In this document: one piece after another, positions 51,283 to 60,747 of the stretch
Position numbering within the stretch: position 1 is the first letter of the stretch
How the letters are laid out: every line of letters starts with the position of its first letter
NCBI RefSeq assembly: GCF_900115785.1
Contig: NZ_FOYS01000004.1
Span: 248,001-312,000 of the forward strand
Origin: Halogeometricum limi
GTDB taxonomy: Archaea > Halobacteriota > Halobacteria > Halobacteriales > Haloferacaceae
DNA: 64,000 bases
Direction: 5' to 3'
Position numbers and translations under genes: made by a program
Notes under the pieces: model-generated
What the model saw: only the letters and a program-made list of their open reading frames with translations
The model's database searches: none
What the model was told of the DNA's origin: nothing

Positions 51283-53022
51283 ATGACAGACAACGAGGAC
51301 TCCGGCGGCGACGCGGACGGACTCCAGACCGAACTGTTCCACCCCGAATCCGGTCGCGAACCGGGGGACACGAACATTCGACGCTTGGGCTTCGACGTCC
51401 ATCCCGTCGTCTTCCCGGCCGCACTCGTCGTCGTCGCGTCGTTCGTGGCCGCGACGCTCCTGTTGGGCTCGCAAGCGGCCAGCGTCTACTCCGCCGTCCG
51501 GACGTTCTTCGAGGGTCACTTCGGCTGGTTCTTCCTGCTCTCGGTCAACGTCTTCATCGGCACCATCCTGTTCTTCGCGGTCAGCAAGTACGGGACCATC
51601 CGCATCGGCGGCGTGAAAGCCGAGAAGGAGTTCGGCGACTTCTCGTGGATGGCGATGCTGTTCAGCGCCGGGATGGGCATCGGGCTGATGTTCTACAGCG
51701 TCTCGGAACCGCTGTACTACTTCGGTACCGTCCCGGGGTTCTTCGAGGCGGAGGGCGGAACCGGTGCCGCGGGCTCTGCGGCCATCGCACAGACGTTCTT
51801 CCACTGGGGTATCCACCCGTGGGCCATCTACGGACTGGTCGGCCTCGGACTCGCGTTCTTCTCGTTCAACCGCGGCCTCCCGTTGACGTTCCGTTCCATC
51901 TTCTGGCCGTTGTTGGGTGACCGAATCTACGGCTGGCCGGGGCACGTCATCGACCTGGTGACCGTGTTCGCGACGCTGTTCGGCCTCTCCACCTCGCTCG
52001 GACTCGGCGTCAAGCAGGTCAACAGCGGGTTCTCGTACGTCCTCGGCGACGTCCTGAACGTCGCGCAGATTCCCGTCGGAACCGTCCCGCAGATACTCCT
52101 CATCGCCGGTATCACCGCCATCGCGACGCTCTCCGTGGCGGCCGGACTCGACGGCGGCGTCAAGCGACTGAGCACGCTGAACCTCTATCTCATGTTCGCA
52201 CTGCTGGCGTTTCTCATCGCCGTCGGGCCGACGGTGCAGATTCTCGGGACGTGGGTGCAGGGGCTCGGACGCTACCTCAACGTGCTCCCTCGGCTGTCGT
52301 TCTTCACGGGCGCACTCGGCGAGGGCGGCGGCACCGTCTCGGGGTGGACCGTGTTCTACTGGGCGTGGTGGATCGCCTGGTCGCCGTTCGTCGGGATGTT
52401 CATCGCCCGCATCTCGAAGGGCCGGACCGTCCGGGAGTTCGTCGTCGGCGTGCTGTTCCTCCCGTCGCTGTTCTCGACGCTCTGGCTGTCCACGTTCGGC
52501 GGGAGCGCCCTGTTCAACTCGCTGCAGGGCAACGGCGCGGCGCTCGACATCTACACCGAGATGGGACAGACGTACGCGCTGTTCGGCCTGTTGAATCAGT
52601 ATCCGTTGGGTGCCGTGTCCGGGCTCTTGGCGACGCTCCTCGTCGTCACGTTCTTCGTCACCTCCTCGGACTCGGGGTCGCTCGTCATCGACCACCTCAC
52701 CTCCGGCGGCAAACACGAAGTCCCGAAAGTACAGCGTATCTTCTGGGCGACGACGGAGGGGGCCGTCGCGGCGCTCCTGCTGTACGGCGGCGGCCTCGAA
52801 GCGCTCCAGACGGCGGCCATCGCCACCGGGTTCCCGTTCGCCGTCGTCCTCCTGTTGATGTGCTACACGCTCTATCTCGGCCTCAGACGGGAGTACGAAC
52901 TCCTGCAGTCCGAGCAGTTCGCCGAGCGAATCCGCGAGATGGCCGACGAAGAGGGAATCGACGTGGTCACCTCGAGAGAGGACGTGGTGACGGACGTGCG
53001 AGACGGGACGACGGACGACTGA
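51283..53022 (+). CDS. BCCT family betaine/carnitine/choline transporter
   Basis: The 579-residue protein has about 12 membrane helices and the BCCT signature region TVFYWAWWIAWSPFVGMFIARISKGRTVREF split over residues 355-385. The aromatic WWIAW box lines the substrate site. It uses Na+ or H+ to import compatible solutes such as glycine betaine, important for osmotic balance in halophiles. The N-terminus is an acidic cytoplasmic tail. A 190-base spacer upstream holds an AT-rich patch (GGATATATC, near 51140). Confidence 0.94.
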   Translation: MTDNEDSGGDADGLQTELFHPESGREPGDTNIRRLGFDVHPVVFPAALVVVASFVAATLLLGSQAASVYSAVRTFFEGHFGWFFLLSVNVFIGTILFFAVSKYGTIRIGGVKAEKEFGDFSWMAMLFSAGMGIGLMFYSVSEPLYYFGTVPGFFEAEGGTGAAGSAAIAQTFFHWGIHPWAIYGLVGLGLAFFSFNRGLPLTFRSIFWPLLGDRIYGWPGHVIDLVTVFATLFGLSTSLGLGVKQVNSGFSYVLGDVLNVAQIPVGTVPQILLIAGITAIATLSVAAGLDGGVKRLSTLNLYLMFALLAFLIAVGPTVQILGTWVQGLGRYLNVLPRLSFFTGALGEGGGTVSGWTVFYWAWWIAWSPFVGMFIARISKGRTVREFVVGVLFLPSLFSTLWLSTFGGSALFNSLQGNGAALDIYTEMGQTYALFGLLNQYPLGAVSGLLATLLVVTFFVTSSDSGSLVIDHLTSGGKHEVPKVQRIFWATTEGAVAALLLYGGGLEALQTAAIATGFPFAVVLLLMCYTLYLGLRREYELLQSEQFAERIREMADEEGIDVVTSREDVVTDVRDGTTDD

Positions 53023-53031
53023 ACAGGCCGC

Positions 53032-54297
53032 TCAGGAACGCGTCGGCGTCTCGGCCGTCTTCCGGTACTCCCAGTCGTCGGTGTAGGCGTCGAGGAGGCG
53101 CGAGAGCATCGTCGGGTTCGCCGCCAGTTTCGCGAGGAGGACGGGGTGTCGCACGAGACGCGAGAAGGCGTGCCTCGGCTCTCTGTCCACCGCCTCCACG
53201 TCGATACCGGAGACGGCGTTCATCACGCCGCCGAGGATGTCCGGTCGGCCGTCTTCGAGTGCGCCGCGGACGACGTACGCCAGTCGGTACTCGTTTTTCA
53301 TCCGGTCGTACAGTTCCTCGGGGTAGTCGTCGAGACGGTTCCGCGCCGCCAACTCCGCGAGGAGGTACGACGACTCGACGGCCTGCGAGATGCCTTTTCC
53401 CGTGAACCGGTTGGCGACGCCGGCGGCGTCGCCGACGCGGGCGATACGCCGTTCGGCGTCCCAGGTTCGCTCGGGGTCGAGACTCGGCCCGCGCGGGATG
53501 GTGTAGATGTTCATCGCCGACCGGTCGGGAACGGGCCAGTCGTTGCGCTCGCACGCCGCGACGAACGCCGCGTAGTAGTCGTCCGGGAGTTTGTCTTCGG
53601 CCCAGCCGATGCCGACGTTCGCGCGCGTCTCCGACTTCGGGAACGCCCACGCGTAGCCGAGGTAGTTCTCGAACAGGATGCGAGAGTTGGGATAGAGCTC
53701 CGAGAAGTCCCCCTCGACGTCCGCGTTCAACGCGGTCATGCGCCCGGCGTACTCGCCCGTCGTGCCGTCGACTTTGCTCGCCATGGAGGGTTGTCCCGTC
53801 GCGTCCACCACGAGGTCGAACTCCTCGGAGAACGCGCGGAACTGCGCCTTCCTCACGCCCGTCGACTCGCGCACGTCGACTCCCTGTTCGGCCAACTGCT
53901 CGGCCCACCGTCGTTCGACCACGTTGCGGTCGGTGACGTAGCCGTCCGTGGAGGGGAAGACGCCCTCGCCGGCGAGTGTCCGCGCGCCCGTCTCGCCGGT
54001 GTAGACGTGCACCTCGAACGCGGGCGGGCGGTTGGCGAAGCCGTACGCCGGCGTCTTGGGGAGGGGAATCGACCCGGCGTCGGTCATCGCCTCGCCGCAG
54101 TTGACGCGCTTGTCCGCGTACGACTGCCGTTCGTACAGGACGACGTCCCAGTCGAGTGCCCGCAGTGCGTGCGCCGCGGCGAGGCCAGCCATCGCCCCGC
54201 CGACGACGACGGCCGACCCGCCCCGTTCCCGGGCGGCGCGGAGCGTCGGGGCGTCGAGTCGGGAGACGAACGGGTCCGTCTCGTCGAGTTCGCTCAT
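53032..54297 (-). CDS. Geranylgeranyl reductase family FAD-dependent oxidoreductase
   Basis: A 421-residue flavoprotein. The FAD-binding start is AVVVGGAMAGLAAAHAL, followed by VNCGEAMTD and a second FAD motif in RIARVGDAAGVANRFTGKGISQAV. Family members saturate the geranylgeranyl chains of archaeal lipids or other isoprenoids such as menaquinone. Haloarchaea have several paralogues, so the exact substrate is uncertain. It converges with the BCCT gene. Confidence 0.9.
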   Translation of the reverse strand: MSELDETDPFVSRLDAPTLRAARERGGSAVVVGGAMAGLAAAHALRALDWDVVLYERQSYADKRVNCGEAMTDAGSIPLPKTPAYGFANRPPAFEVHVYTGETGARTLAGEGVFPSTDGYVTDRNVVERRWAEQLAEQGVDVRESTGVRKAQFRAFSEEFDLVVDATGQPSMASKVDGTTGEYAGRMTALNADVEGDFSELYPNSRILFENYLGYAWAFPKSETRANVGIGWAEDKLPDDYYAAFVAACERNDWPVPDRSAMNIYTIPRGPSLDPERTWDAERRIARVGDAAGVANRFTGKGISQAVESSYLLAELAARNRLDDYPEELYDRMKNEYRLAYVVRGALEDGRPDILGGVMNAVSGIDVEAVDREPRHAFSRLVRHPVLLAKLAANPTMLSRLLDAYTDDWEYRKTAETPTRS

Positions 54298-54411
54298 GTC
54301 TCCGTCTTGTCCCTGTCACCTCAAAAACACGCCGAGACGGCGCGGACGTCCCTCGAATCCCGACGGACGGCGGATTCATCAGTTCGTGCCGCGTACTCCT
54401 CGCCACAATCC

Positions 54412-55359
54412 ATGGTCGAGAGAGGCCGACGGGACGGCGTCGACGCGGCTTCCGCGGCGGACCGAGAGCCGGACGTACGACCGACCGAGGCGTCGTCGGA
54501 CCCCGTCGTCGCCGTCTCGGGACTCCGATTCACCTATCCCGGCGCCGCCGACGAGACGCTCCGCGGCCTCGACTTCGAGATTCATCCCGGCGAAGTGGTC
54601 GGCTTTCTCGGGCCCTCGGGGGCGGGGAAGTCGACGACGCAGAAGGTCCTCGTCGGCCTGTTGGACGACTACGAGGGGTCGGTCACGGTCCTCGGCCGCG
54701 AGGTGCGCGAGTGGGGCGGCGACTACTACGAACGAGTCGGCGTCTCCGCGGAGTCGCCGAACACCTACGTGAAACTCACGGGCAGAGAGAACCTCGACCT
54801 GTTCGCCTCGCTGTACGACGGGGAGACGCGCGACGCCGAGGAACTCCTCTCTCTCGTCGGCCTGTCGGACGCGGCGGACCGCCGCGTCGCGGACTACTCG
54901 AAGGGGATGAAGATGCGGTTGAACTTCGCGCGGTCGCTGCTTCACGACCCGGACCTCCTGTTCTTGGACGAACCGACCACCGGCCTCGACCCGGCGAACG
55001 CCCGGCGCGTGAAAGACATCGTCCTCGACCTGCAGCGGTCGGGGACGACGGTGTTCGTCGCGACGCACGACATGAGCGTCGCCGACGAACTCTGCGACCG
55101 CGTGGCGTTCGTCGTCGACGGCGAGATACCCGTCGTGGACGCCCCGGACGCCCTGAAACGCCGCCACGGGTCGCGTCGCGTCCGCGTGGAGTCGACGGAA
55201 GACGGACGGGAACGGGTACGCGAGTTCGACCCCGCGGACGAAGCGGACGCCGCCGCCCTCGCCGAGGTGGTTCGGTCGGGTCGCTACGACACCATCCACA
55301 CCGAGGAGGCGACGTTGGAGACGGTGTTCATCGACGTGACCGGGAGGACGCTCCGGTGA
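54412..55359 (+). CDS. ABC transporter ATP-binding protein (export type)
   Basis: A 315-residue ATPase. A disordered N-terminus of about 35 residues precedes Walker A GPSGAGKST, the signature YSKGMKMRLNFARSLLHDP and Walker B LLFLDEPTTGLD. This is the ABC-2 exporter (DrrA/fluoroquinolone-type) class. Its stop overlaps the permease start (GTGA at 55356-55359). The ATG at 54412 is the first plausible start; the longer frame upstream is antisense shadow. Confidence 0.94.
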   Translation: MVERGRRDGVDAASAADREPDVRPTEASSDPVVAVSGLRFTYPGAADETLRGLDFEIHPGEVVGFLGPSGAGKSTTQKVLVGLLDDYEGSVTVLGREVREWGGDYYERVGVSAESPNTYVKLTGRENLDLFASLYDGETRDAEELLSLVGLSDAADRRVADYSKGMKMRLNFARSLLHDPDLLFLDEPTTGLDPANARRVKDIVLDLQRSGTTVFVATHDMSVADELCDRVAFVVDGEIPVVDAPDALKRRHGSRRVRVESTEDGRERVREFDPADEADAAALAEVVRSGRYDTIHTEEATLETVFIDVTGRTLR

Positions 55360-56873
55360 CGCTCTCCGCGTCTCGGCTGGCGTCGCTCGTTCGCACGGAC
55401 GTTCGACTGCAGTCCAGATACGGCTTCTACGCCGTCTACATCGTCGTGACGCTCGCGTTCGCACTCGGCCTTCGACGGGCACCCGACGCCGAACTCGGCC
55501 GGTTCGTCACGCTCGTCGTCCTCGGCGACCCCGCCCTCCTCGGCTTCTACTTCGTCGGCGCACTCGTCCTCTTCGAGAAGGCCGAAGGCGTGCTCGACGC
55601 CCTCGTCACCTCGCCCGTGCGCGCCTCGGAGTACCTCCTCTCGAAGGTCCTCTCTCTCACGCTCCTCGCCGTCGTCGCCACCTTCGTCGTCGTCCTCGGC
55701 GCCGTCGGAACGGCGTTCGACCCCCTCGTCCTCCTCGTCGGCGTCCTCCTCACCGTCCCCCTCTACGTCCTCGTCGGCTTCGTCGCCGTCGCGCGGTTCG
55801 ACACCATCAACGCCTACTTCATGACCGCGCTCGCGTACATGACGGTACTGACGCTTCCGATGCTGGGTCTGCTCGGTCTCTACGAGACGCCGCTCTTCTA
55901 TCTGTTCCCGGTGCAGGCCTCTATCGTCCTCGTCCGCGCCGCCTTCGACCCGACGACGACGACGATGCTGGCGTACGGCGTCGGCTACTCGCTCGTCGCC
56001 ACCGCCATCGCGTGGGTGTTCGCCCACCGGGCGTTCGTCCGTCACGTCGTCCGCGACGACGGCGGCGCGGGCGCGTCGAAACCCCGCCCGTGGACCGCCG
56101 CGACGAGACCAGGCGTCGGTCGTCTCGCGGGTCGCCGTCGCCGACGAGGACCGGTCGAATCGATGGTGCTCGCGGACCTCAAACGGTGGGGGACCGACCC
56201 CCTGCTCGTCTACATCGGTCTGTCTCCCCTCCTCATCGCCGTCGTCGCGCGGTTCGGCTACCCCGCGGCCGCCGCCTCGCTCTCGGGGCGCGTGGACTTG
56301 CTCGCGTACGCCGACGTGGCGGTGGCGTTCGTCGCCGCGTTCGCCCCCGCGACGTTCGGGTTCGTCGCCGGTTTTCTCGTCCTCGAAGACCGGGACCAGG
56401 GACTCGTCGCTGCCTTCCGAACCACCCCGCTCACGGGCCGGGGCTACCTCCTCTACCGAGAACTCTCGGTCGTCGTCCTCAGCGCCGTCGCCGGCGCGGT
56501 GGCCGTTCCGCTCGCGGGGTTGGTCGCCGTCCCGCCCGCGGTTCTCGCCGTCGCCTGCGCCGTCTCGGCGCTCTGGGCGGCCGTCACCAGCCTCCTCCTC
56601 GGGTCGCTGGCCTCGAACTCGGTGGAGGGCGTCGCGGTGAGCAAGGTGCTCGGCCTCCTCGTGATGGTACCCCTGTTCGGCCTCCTCGCCGTCCCGGAAC
56701 CGTGGCAGTACCTGTTCGGCGTCTTCCCGCCGTTCTGGACCATCAAACTGTTCGTCGTCGGCGTCGCTTCGGGGACGACCGCGGAGTTCGTCACGCTCGC
56801 CGTCGCGGGCGTCTTCGCACATCTCGTCGTCGCGGGCGTCCTCGCGCGCCGGTTCCTCGCGCGCCCGGACTGA
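55356..56873 (+). CDS. ABC-2 type permease, two half-permeases fused
   Basis: A 505-residue membrane protein from a GTG overlapping the ATPase stop. Residues 1-235 hold six helices of one half-permease resembling fluoroquinolone-export permeases. A basic linker (about 236-275, PGVGRLAGRRRRRGPVE) leads to a second six-helix half (275-505), beginning LADLKRWGTDPLLVYIGLSPLL. In many genomes the halves are separate genes. With the upstream ATPase it forms an exporter of unknown substrate. Confidence 0.9.
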   Translation: MTLSASRLASLVRTDVRLQSRYGFYAVYIVVTLAFALGLRRAPDAELGRFVTLVVLGDPALLGFYFVGALVLFEKAEGVLDALVTSPVRASEYLLSKVLSLTLLAVVATFVVVLGAVGTAFDPLVLLVGVLLTVPLYVLVGFVAVARFDTINAYFMTALAYMTVLTLPMLGLLGLYETPLFYLFPVQASIVLVRAAFDPTTTTMLAYGVGYSLVATAIAWVFAHRAFVRHVVRDDGGAGASKPRPWTAATRPGVGRLAGRRRRRGPVESMVLADLKRWGTDPLLVYIGLSPLLIAVVARFGYPAAAASLSGRVDLLAYADVAVAFVAAFAPATFGFVAGFLVLEDRDQGLVAAFRTTPLTGRGYLLYRELSVVVLSAVAGAVAVPLAGLVAVPPAVLAVACAVSALWAAVTSLLLGSLASNSVEGVAVSKVLGLLVMVPLFGLLAVPEPWQYLFGVFPPFWTIKLFVVGVASGTTAEFVTLAVAGVFAHLVVAGVLARRFLARPD

Positions 56874-56912
56874 CGCCGACGACGACGCCGCCGCCGACGA
56901 CGCCCACTCCGA

Positions 56913-57413
56913 CTACTCCCGGGCGAACAGCACGCCGAGAACGGCGATACCGGCGAGTTCGGCGGTCTTCGAGACGGCCGCGAGCGGTTCGGCCGTGAGG
57001 TGGTTCACGACGTTCTGAAGCGGCGAGACGCCGTGGTGATGCAGCGGTTCTCGGCCGGGCAGGAAGCTCCCGTGCCCCGAGAAGTGCCACGCGAAGTAGC
57101 CGCCGAGATAGAGCGCGAGGATGGCGATACCGACGGCGTAGTACGGTCGTCGGGAGGGGGCGTTCCGCGCCAACGGGACGCCGACGGCGAGGGCGAACGC
57201 CGAGAGGACGAACGCCAGCGGTCGGGGGTCGTACACGAGGAGGCTCGGGTCGCCGAACAGGCGCACGGAGAGTGCGGCGAGGCCGTGACTCGGGTGGAAC
57301 AGGTGGAGACCCGCGACGACGAGGACGAGGGCGGCGGCGACGTACGAGAGCCACCGCGTACTCCGCCTCCGGTCGTCCGCGGACCACGAGGGAAGCGCGT
57401 CGGACGTGCTCAT
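56913..57413 (-). CDS. Four-helix membrane protein, unrecognised
   Basis: A 166-residue protein with membrane helices at about 22-45, 65-85, 95-113 and 140-163. Loops carry histidines (LHLFHPSHG and EPLHHHGVSPL), which could bind metal or heme. No family is recognised. It is convergent with the exporter permease and divergent from a small membrane gene. Confidence 0.75.
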   Translation of the reverse strand: MSTSDALPSWSADDRRRSTRWLSYVAAALVLVVAGLHLFHPSHGLAALSVRLFGDPSLLVYDPRPLAFVLSAFALAVGVPLARNAPSRRPYYAVGIAILALYLGGYFAWHFSGHGSFLPGREPLHHHGVSPLQNVVNHLTAEPLAAVSKTAELAGIAVLGVLFARE

Positions 57414-57514
57414 TCGAGCGTCCTTCTTCGAGGAGGAACCTTAGTCTTCGCACGTGGTGTGCCGCGGCTACACGAACGTAACTGACTCCCGACTCCGTCC
57501 CGTCCGCCTACGAG

Positions 57515-57934
57515 ATGACCGACGACACGTCCGAACCGCGCCCGTACGACCACGTCGCCGGCGACGGAGACGCCCTCGCGAGGGGGACGTTTCGTGTCGT
57601 CGGCCGCGCCGACGAGAGCGCCGCTGACGGCGAGGACGACACCGCGAGCGTGACGCTTCTCAGAGTCGCCGACGCGTCCGGCCGGCGGGTCCACTCCGGC
57701 GAACTCGTCTCCGTCTCCGCGGCGGCGTTCGCGTCGCTCGAACCGGCGGCGAACCCCGACGAGGCGAGCGGGTTCACCACGTGGGGTCTCGTCCTCCTCG
57801 GCGGCCTCGTCGTCACGTTCGGGACGCATCCGCTCGTCCTCTCGGCGACGGGCGCGCCCGAGGGCGTCGTCTCGCTGGTCGGCGTCGCACTGTTCGCCGT
57901 CGGTCTCGTCCGCGTCTTCAGGAACCGTCGATGA
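57515..57934 (+). CDS. Small membrane protein, unrecognised
   Basis: A 139-residue protein. Residues 1-80 are an acidic soluble domain with strands (GTFRVVGRADES, SVTLLRVADASGRRVHSGELVSVS). Two membrane helices follow (FTTWGLVLLGGLVVTFG and GVVSLVGVALFAVGLVRVF) with a short basic tail. Function unknown. Confidence 0.7.
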   Translation: MTDDTSEPRPYDHVAGDGDALARGTFRVVGRADESAADGEDDTASVTLLRVADASGRRVHSGELVSVSAAAFASLEPAANPDEASGFTTWGLVLLGGLVVTFGTHPLVLSATGAPEGVVSLVGVALFAVGLVRVFRNRR

Positions 57935-57946
57935 CTCCGCGAACCG

Positions 57947-58927
57947 TCACTCCACCCGCGAATCGGCCCGAATCTCGACCGTCCCGCCCGCCGAGTCGAA
58001 GACGGCGTCCACGACGCGTTGCACCCGCGTCGCCTCCGCGAACGACACCAACTCGGCGTCGCCGCCGTCCATCGCCGTCACGAACTCGTCGACGAGCGTC
58101 AGCGTCGTCTGCTCGCGGTCTTCGTTCAGCACCGCCTCGTCGTCCTGTTCGCGGTTTTCGAGGAGTCGGTACCACTCGACGAGCGTGAGTTCCGACTCGG
58201 TGCCGACGACGGTTATCGAGTTCTCCTCGTCCTGTTCGTGGTCGCACAACAGGTCGATGGTGCCGTGCACGCCGTCCACCTCGAAGTAGCCGACGACGGA
58301 GTCTTCGTACGCGTCCGGTCCCGAGTACGACACCGTCGCGTTCACCCGTTCGATGGGGCCGAAAAGCTCCTGCACGCCGAACAGGAAGTGCGTGCCCACC
58401 TCGCGAATCGGCCCGCCCTGCTCTCTGGAGCGTAGCCACGCGACGTCCTGCCACTCGCGCGGCCACTGCGGGAAGCGGAAGTCGAGCGTCACGCGTTTCG
58501 GCGCGCCTATCTCGCCCGCCTCGACTCGCTCGCGCATCTCCACGAAGCCCGGGGTGTAGCGGAACGGGAGGTTCACGGCCGTCTCCCGGTCCGTCTCGCG
58601 TTCGAGTGCGACCATCCGCGCTCCCTCGGCGGCGTCCTCGGCGATGGGTTTCTCGCAGATTGTGTGTCGGTCGTGTTCCAGAGCGAACGTCACCACCTCG
58701 CGGTGGACCGTCGGCGGGACGCCCACGTAGACGACGTCCACCTCGTCCGACCGAATCATCTCGCGGTAGTCGGTGAACGCGCGGGCGTCGTACTCGGCGG
58801 CGAACGACTCGGCCTTCGACTCGACGAGGTCGCAGACGCCCCAGACGGTCGTCTCCGGATGTTCGGAGAACGACTCCGCGAGACGGCCCCCGACGACTCC
58901 ACACCCCACGATAGCGGCGTTGTACAT
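57947..58927 (-). CDS. Gfo/Idh/MocA family oxidoreductase (third copy)
   Basis: A 326-residue dehydrogenase with Rossmann motif AIVGCGVVGGRLAES, the lysine segment ICEKPIAED and EVGTHFLFGVQELFG in the catalytic domain. It is shorter than the other two family members in the window and stands alone, between membrane genes on the minus strand. Substrate unknown. Confidence 0.92.
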   Translation of the reverse strand: MYNAAIVGCGVVGGRLAESFSEHPETTVWGVCDLVESKAESFAAEYDARAFTDYREMIRSDEVDVVYVGVPPTVHREVVTFALEHDRHTICEKPIAEDAAEGARMVALERETDRETAVNLPFRYTPGFVEMRERVEAGEIGAPKRVTLDFRFPQWPREWQDVAWLRSREQGGPIREVGTHFLFGVQELFGPIERVNATVSYSGPDAYEDSVVGYFEVDGVHGTIDLLCDHEQDEENSITVVGTESELTLVEWYRLLENREQDDEAVLNEDREQTTLTLVDEFVTAMDGGDAELVSFAEATRVQRVVDAVFDSAGGTVEIRADSRVE

Positions 58928-59002
58928 ACGCGGAGGATTCGGTCGTCGGCTGATGGGTGTTCGGGTTTCGGCGGAGGGCGTCGCGCGGACCGCTTCGACG
59001 GG

Positions 59003-59431
59003 CTACAGTCGAACCGCCCCGACGACGAACGCGACGAGGGGGACGGCGACGAACACGTGGAACGCGGTGAGGACGAGTTGGCCCGCTGGCGTGACGCCGA
59101 GTTCGGGCGCGAACGTCAGCACGGGGACCATCATCGCCGCGAAGACGCCGGCCGCGAGGACGACGAAGTTTCGCGCCGGACGGGCGGTCGCGCGGTCCAA
59201 CACGGCGTACGCGACGGCCGCGCCGATGCCCGCGACGACGGTGCTCCCGAGTATCGGCGCAGTGGCGAACGGACTCGCCGCGCCCGAGACGCCGAGGTCG
59301 ACGCCGAGGAGACCGACGACGACCCGCGTCGCGAACACGAACGCGAGTGCGACGAGGACGCCGAACGCCGTCTGTCGGGCGAGGTCTCCGGCCGAGGTGG
59401 GTGCGACTGCTCTGGTGGTGGTGAGTTGCAT
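59003..59431 (-). CDS. DUF6069 membrane protein
   Basis: A 142-residue protein with four membrane helices in the order N-tail, FGVLVALAFVFATRVVVGLLG, ILGSTVVAGIGAAVAYAVLDR, FVVLAAGVFAAMMVPVLTFA and VLTAFHVFVAVPLVAFVVG. It has the layout of DUF6069 proteins, whose function is unknown. Confidence 0.82.
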   Translation of the reverse strand: MQLTTTRAVAPTSAGDLARQTAFGVLVALAFVFATRVVVGLLGVDLGVSGAASPFATAPILGSTVVAGIGAAVAYAVLDRATARPARNFVVLAAGVFAAMMVPVLTFAPELGVTPAGQLVLTAFHVFVAVPLVAFVVGAVRL

Positions 59432-59539
59432 GGGAGACGTACGCTCGCTGACGATATAAGCCAGTAGCTCGCCGGTAACAGTAAAATCGGAAGATGGTTC
59501 GAATTCGTCTGCCGCGGTGACGCGGCGTACCGAACCGAG

Positions 59540-59734
59540 TTAGAGACGCGTCAGGTTCGCCGCGCGCGGACCCTTGGGGGCGTCTTCGATCGTGAATTCT
59601 ACGTCCGTTCCCTCTTCGAGGTCCTCGCCGCCGATGTCTTCCATGTGGAAGAACACGTCGTCGTCAGCGTCGTCCGTCGAGATGAAACCGTAACCGCCAG
59701 TGTCGTTGAAGAAATCAACGTTTCCTTTCGCCAT
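59540..59734 (-). CDS. cspA: Cold-shock domain protein
   Basis: A 64-residue single cold-shock domain with RNP1-like GGYGFISTDD and RNP2-like DVFFHMEDI; the end GPRAANLTRL is typical. It binds single-stranded nucleic acid, acting as an RNA chaperone. The ATG at 59734 (MAKGNVDFFND) is the family start. The 192-base region upstream is AT-rich and probably holds the promoter and a leader. Confidence 0.95.
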   Translation of the reverse strand: MAKGNVDFFNDTGGYGFISTDDADDDVFFHMEDIGGEDLEEGTDVEFTIEDAPKGPRAANLTRL

Positions 59735-59926
59735 TGCTTTTGAACACAATGGAGGTATACGGATAAGACTTGCGAGGTACGTAGTACCAATGGATAAATT
59801 AGTAGACGAGTGTGCTACAGAAAAACCGAATCCGAGACGAATGTTCTGATGCGTCGATTCGGGGGGCTATCCTCGTCGGGGTCGGCGTCTCTGCACGCTG
59901 CTTCTGTGGTATCGTCGGTTCGAACG

Positions 59927-60640
59927 TCAGTCGTCCGCCGCGTCGGACTCCCAGCCCTCCGTGTAGATGTGCTCTTCGTCGACGCCTTCGTCTTCGAGGA
60001 GTTCACGCGTCTCGACGACCATCTCGGGAACGCCGCATACGTAGAAGTCGGTGTCGTCGACGCCGTCCAGCGCGTCCGGGAGGTGGTCTTGGACGTGTCC
60101 CGTCTTCCCGTTCCAGTCGGCGTCGTCGTCGGCGTCCGAGAGCACGTAGTTCACGTCGAGGTTCTCGTGTTCGGCGCGGAGTTGGTCGAGGCTCTCGCGG
60201 AAGATGAGGTGTTCTTGGTCGCGTTCGCCGAACACGAGGTGCGCGTCGCCGTCGCCCTCCTCGGCGTACTGTTTGAGCATCGGGTACAACGGCGTGATTC
60301 CGGTTCCCGTCGCGACGAAGACGGCGTCCCGGTCGAAGTCGCGCACGCGGAGGTTGCCGTCTAGCTCCTCTATCTCTATCTCGTCACCGGGACGCCGTTC
60401 GTGCATGAAGACGGAGGCGTTCCCGTCGTCGTAGCGCTTGATGGCGAGGACGAGTTCGTCCGTTCCGGGGAGGTTCGCCGCGGTGTACGGCCGCGCCTCC
60501 TCCTCGCCGTCGTTCTCGAAGTGGACCATCGTGTGCTGGCCCGGGTCGTACTCGAACGTGTGGTCGTCGGCAGCGAGGCGGAACTGCTTCACGTCGGGCG
60601 TCATCTGGTGGACGTCTTCGACGGTGACGGTGAGCGTCAT
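59927..60640 (-). CDS. Ferredoxin-NADP reductase-like FAD-dependent oxidoreductase
   Basis: A 237-residue protein of the ferredoxin reductase family. The FAD segment is RPYTAANLPGTDELVLAIKRY. The NAD(P) half has FVATGTGITPLYPMLKQY, LVFGERDQEHLIFRE and the terminal DFYVCGVPEMVVETRELL. The start MTLTVTVEDVHQMTPDVKQF at 60640 is preferred to upstream in-frame codons. Its redox partner is unknown. Confidence 0.92.
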   Translation of the reverse strand: MTLTVTVEDVHQMTPDVKQFRLAADDHTFEYDPGQHTMVHFENDGEEEARPYTAANLPGTDELVLAIKRYDDGNASVFMHERRPGDEIEIEELDGNLRVRDFDRDAVFVATGTGITPLYPMLKQYAEEGDGDAHLVFGERDQEHLIFRESLDQLRAEHENLDVNYVLSDADDDADWNGKTGHVQDHLPDALDGVDDTDFYVCGVPEMVVETRELLEDEGVDEEHIYTEGWESDAADD

Positions 60641-60747
60641 GTTCGGTGGGTGGAGTGGAACGCCCAAAGGCGTGCTGGCAGACCGAGAACAGGTTCGAAG
60701 TCGCACCGTTCGAAGCACTCAGTGTCTCCCGGCGCGCATCGGCGTCT

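Noticed and set aside
51121-52716. 531-codon minus-strand open frame opposite the BCCT gene
   Set aside because: Low-complexity E/R/D/H-rich translation with no protein-like features; the plus strand encodes a textbook transporter.
55284-56822. 512-codon minus-strand open frame opposite the ABC permease
   Set aside because: E/R/D-rich shadow; the plus strand has the membrane helices and coupled start.
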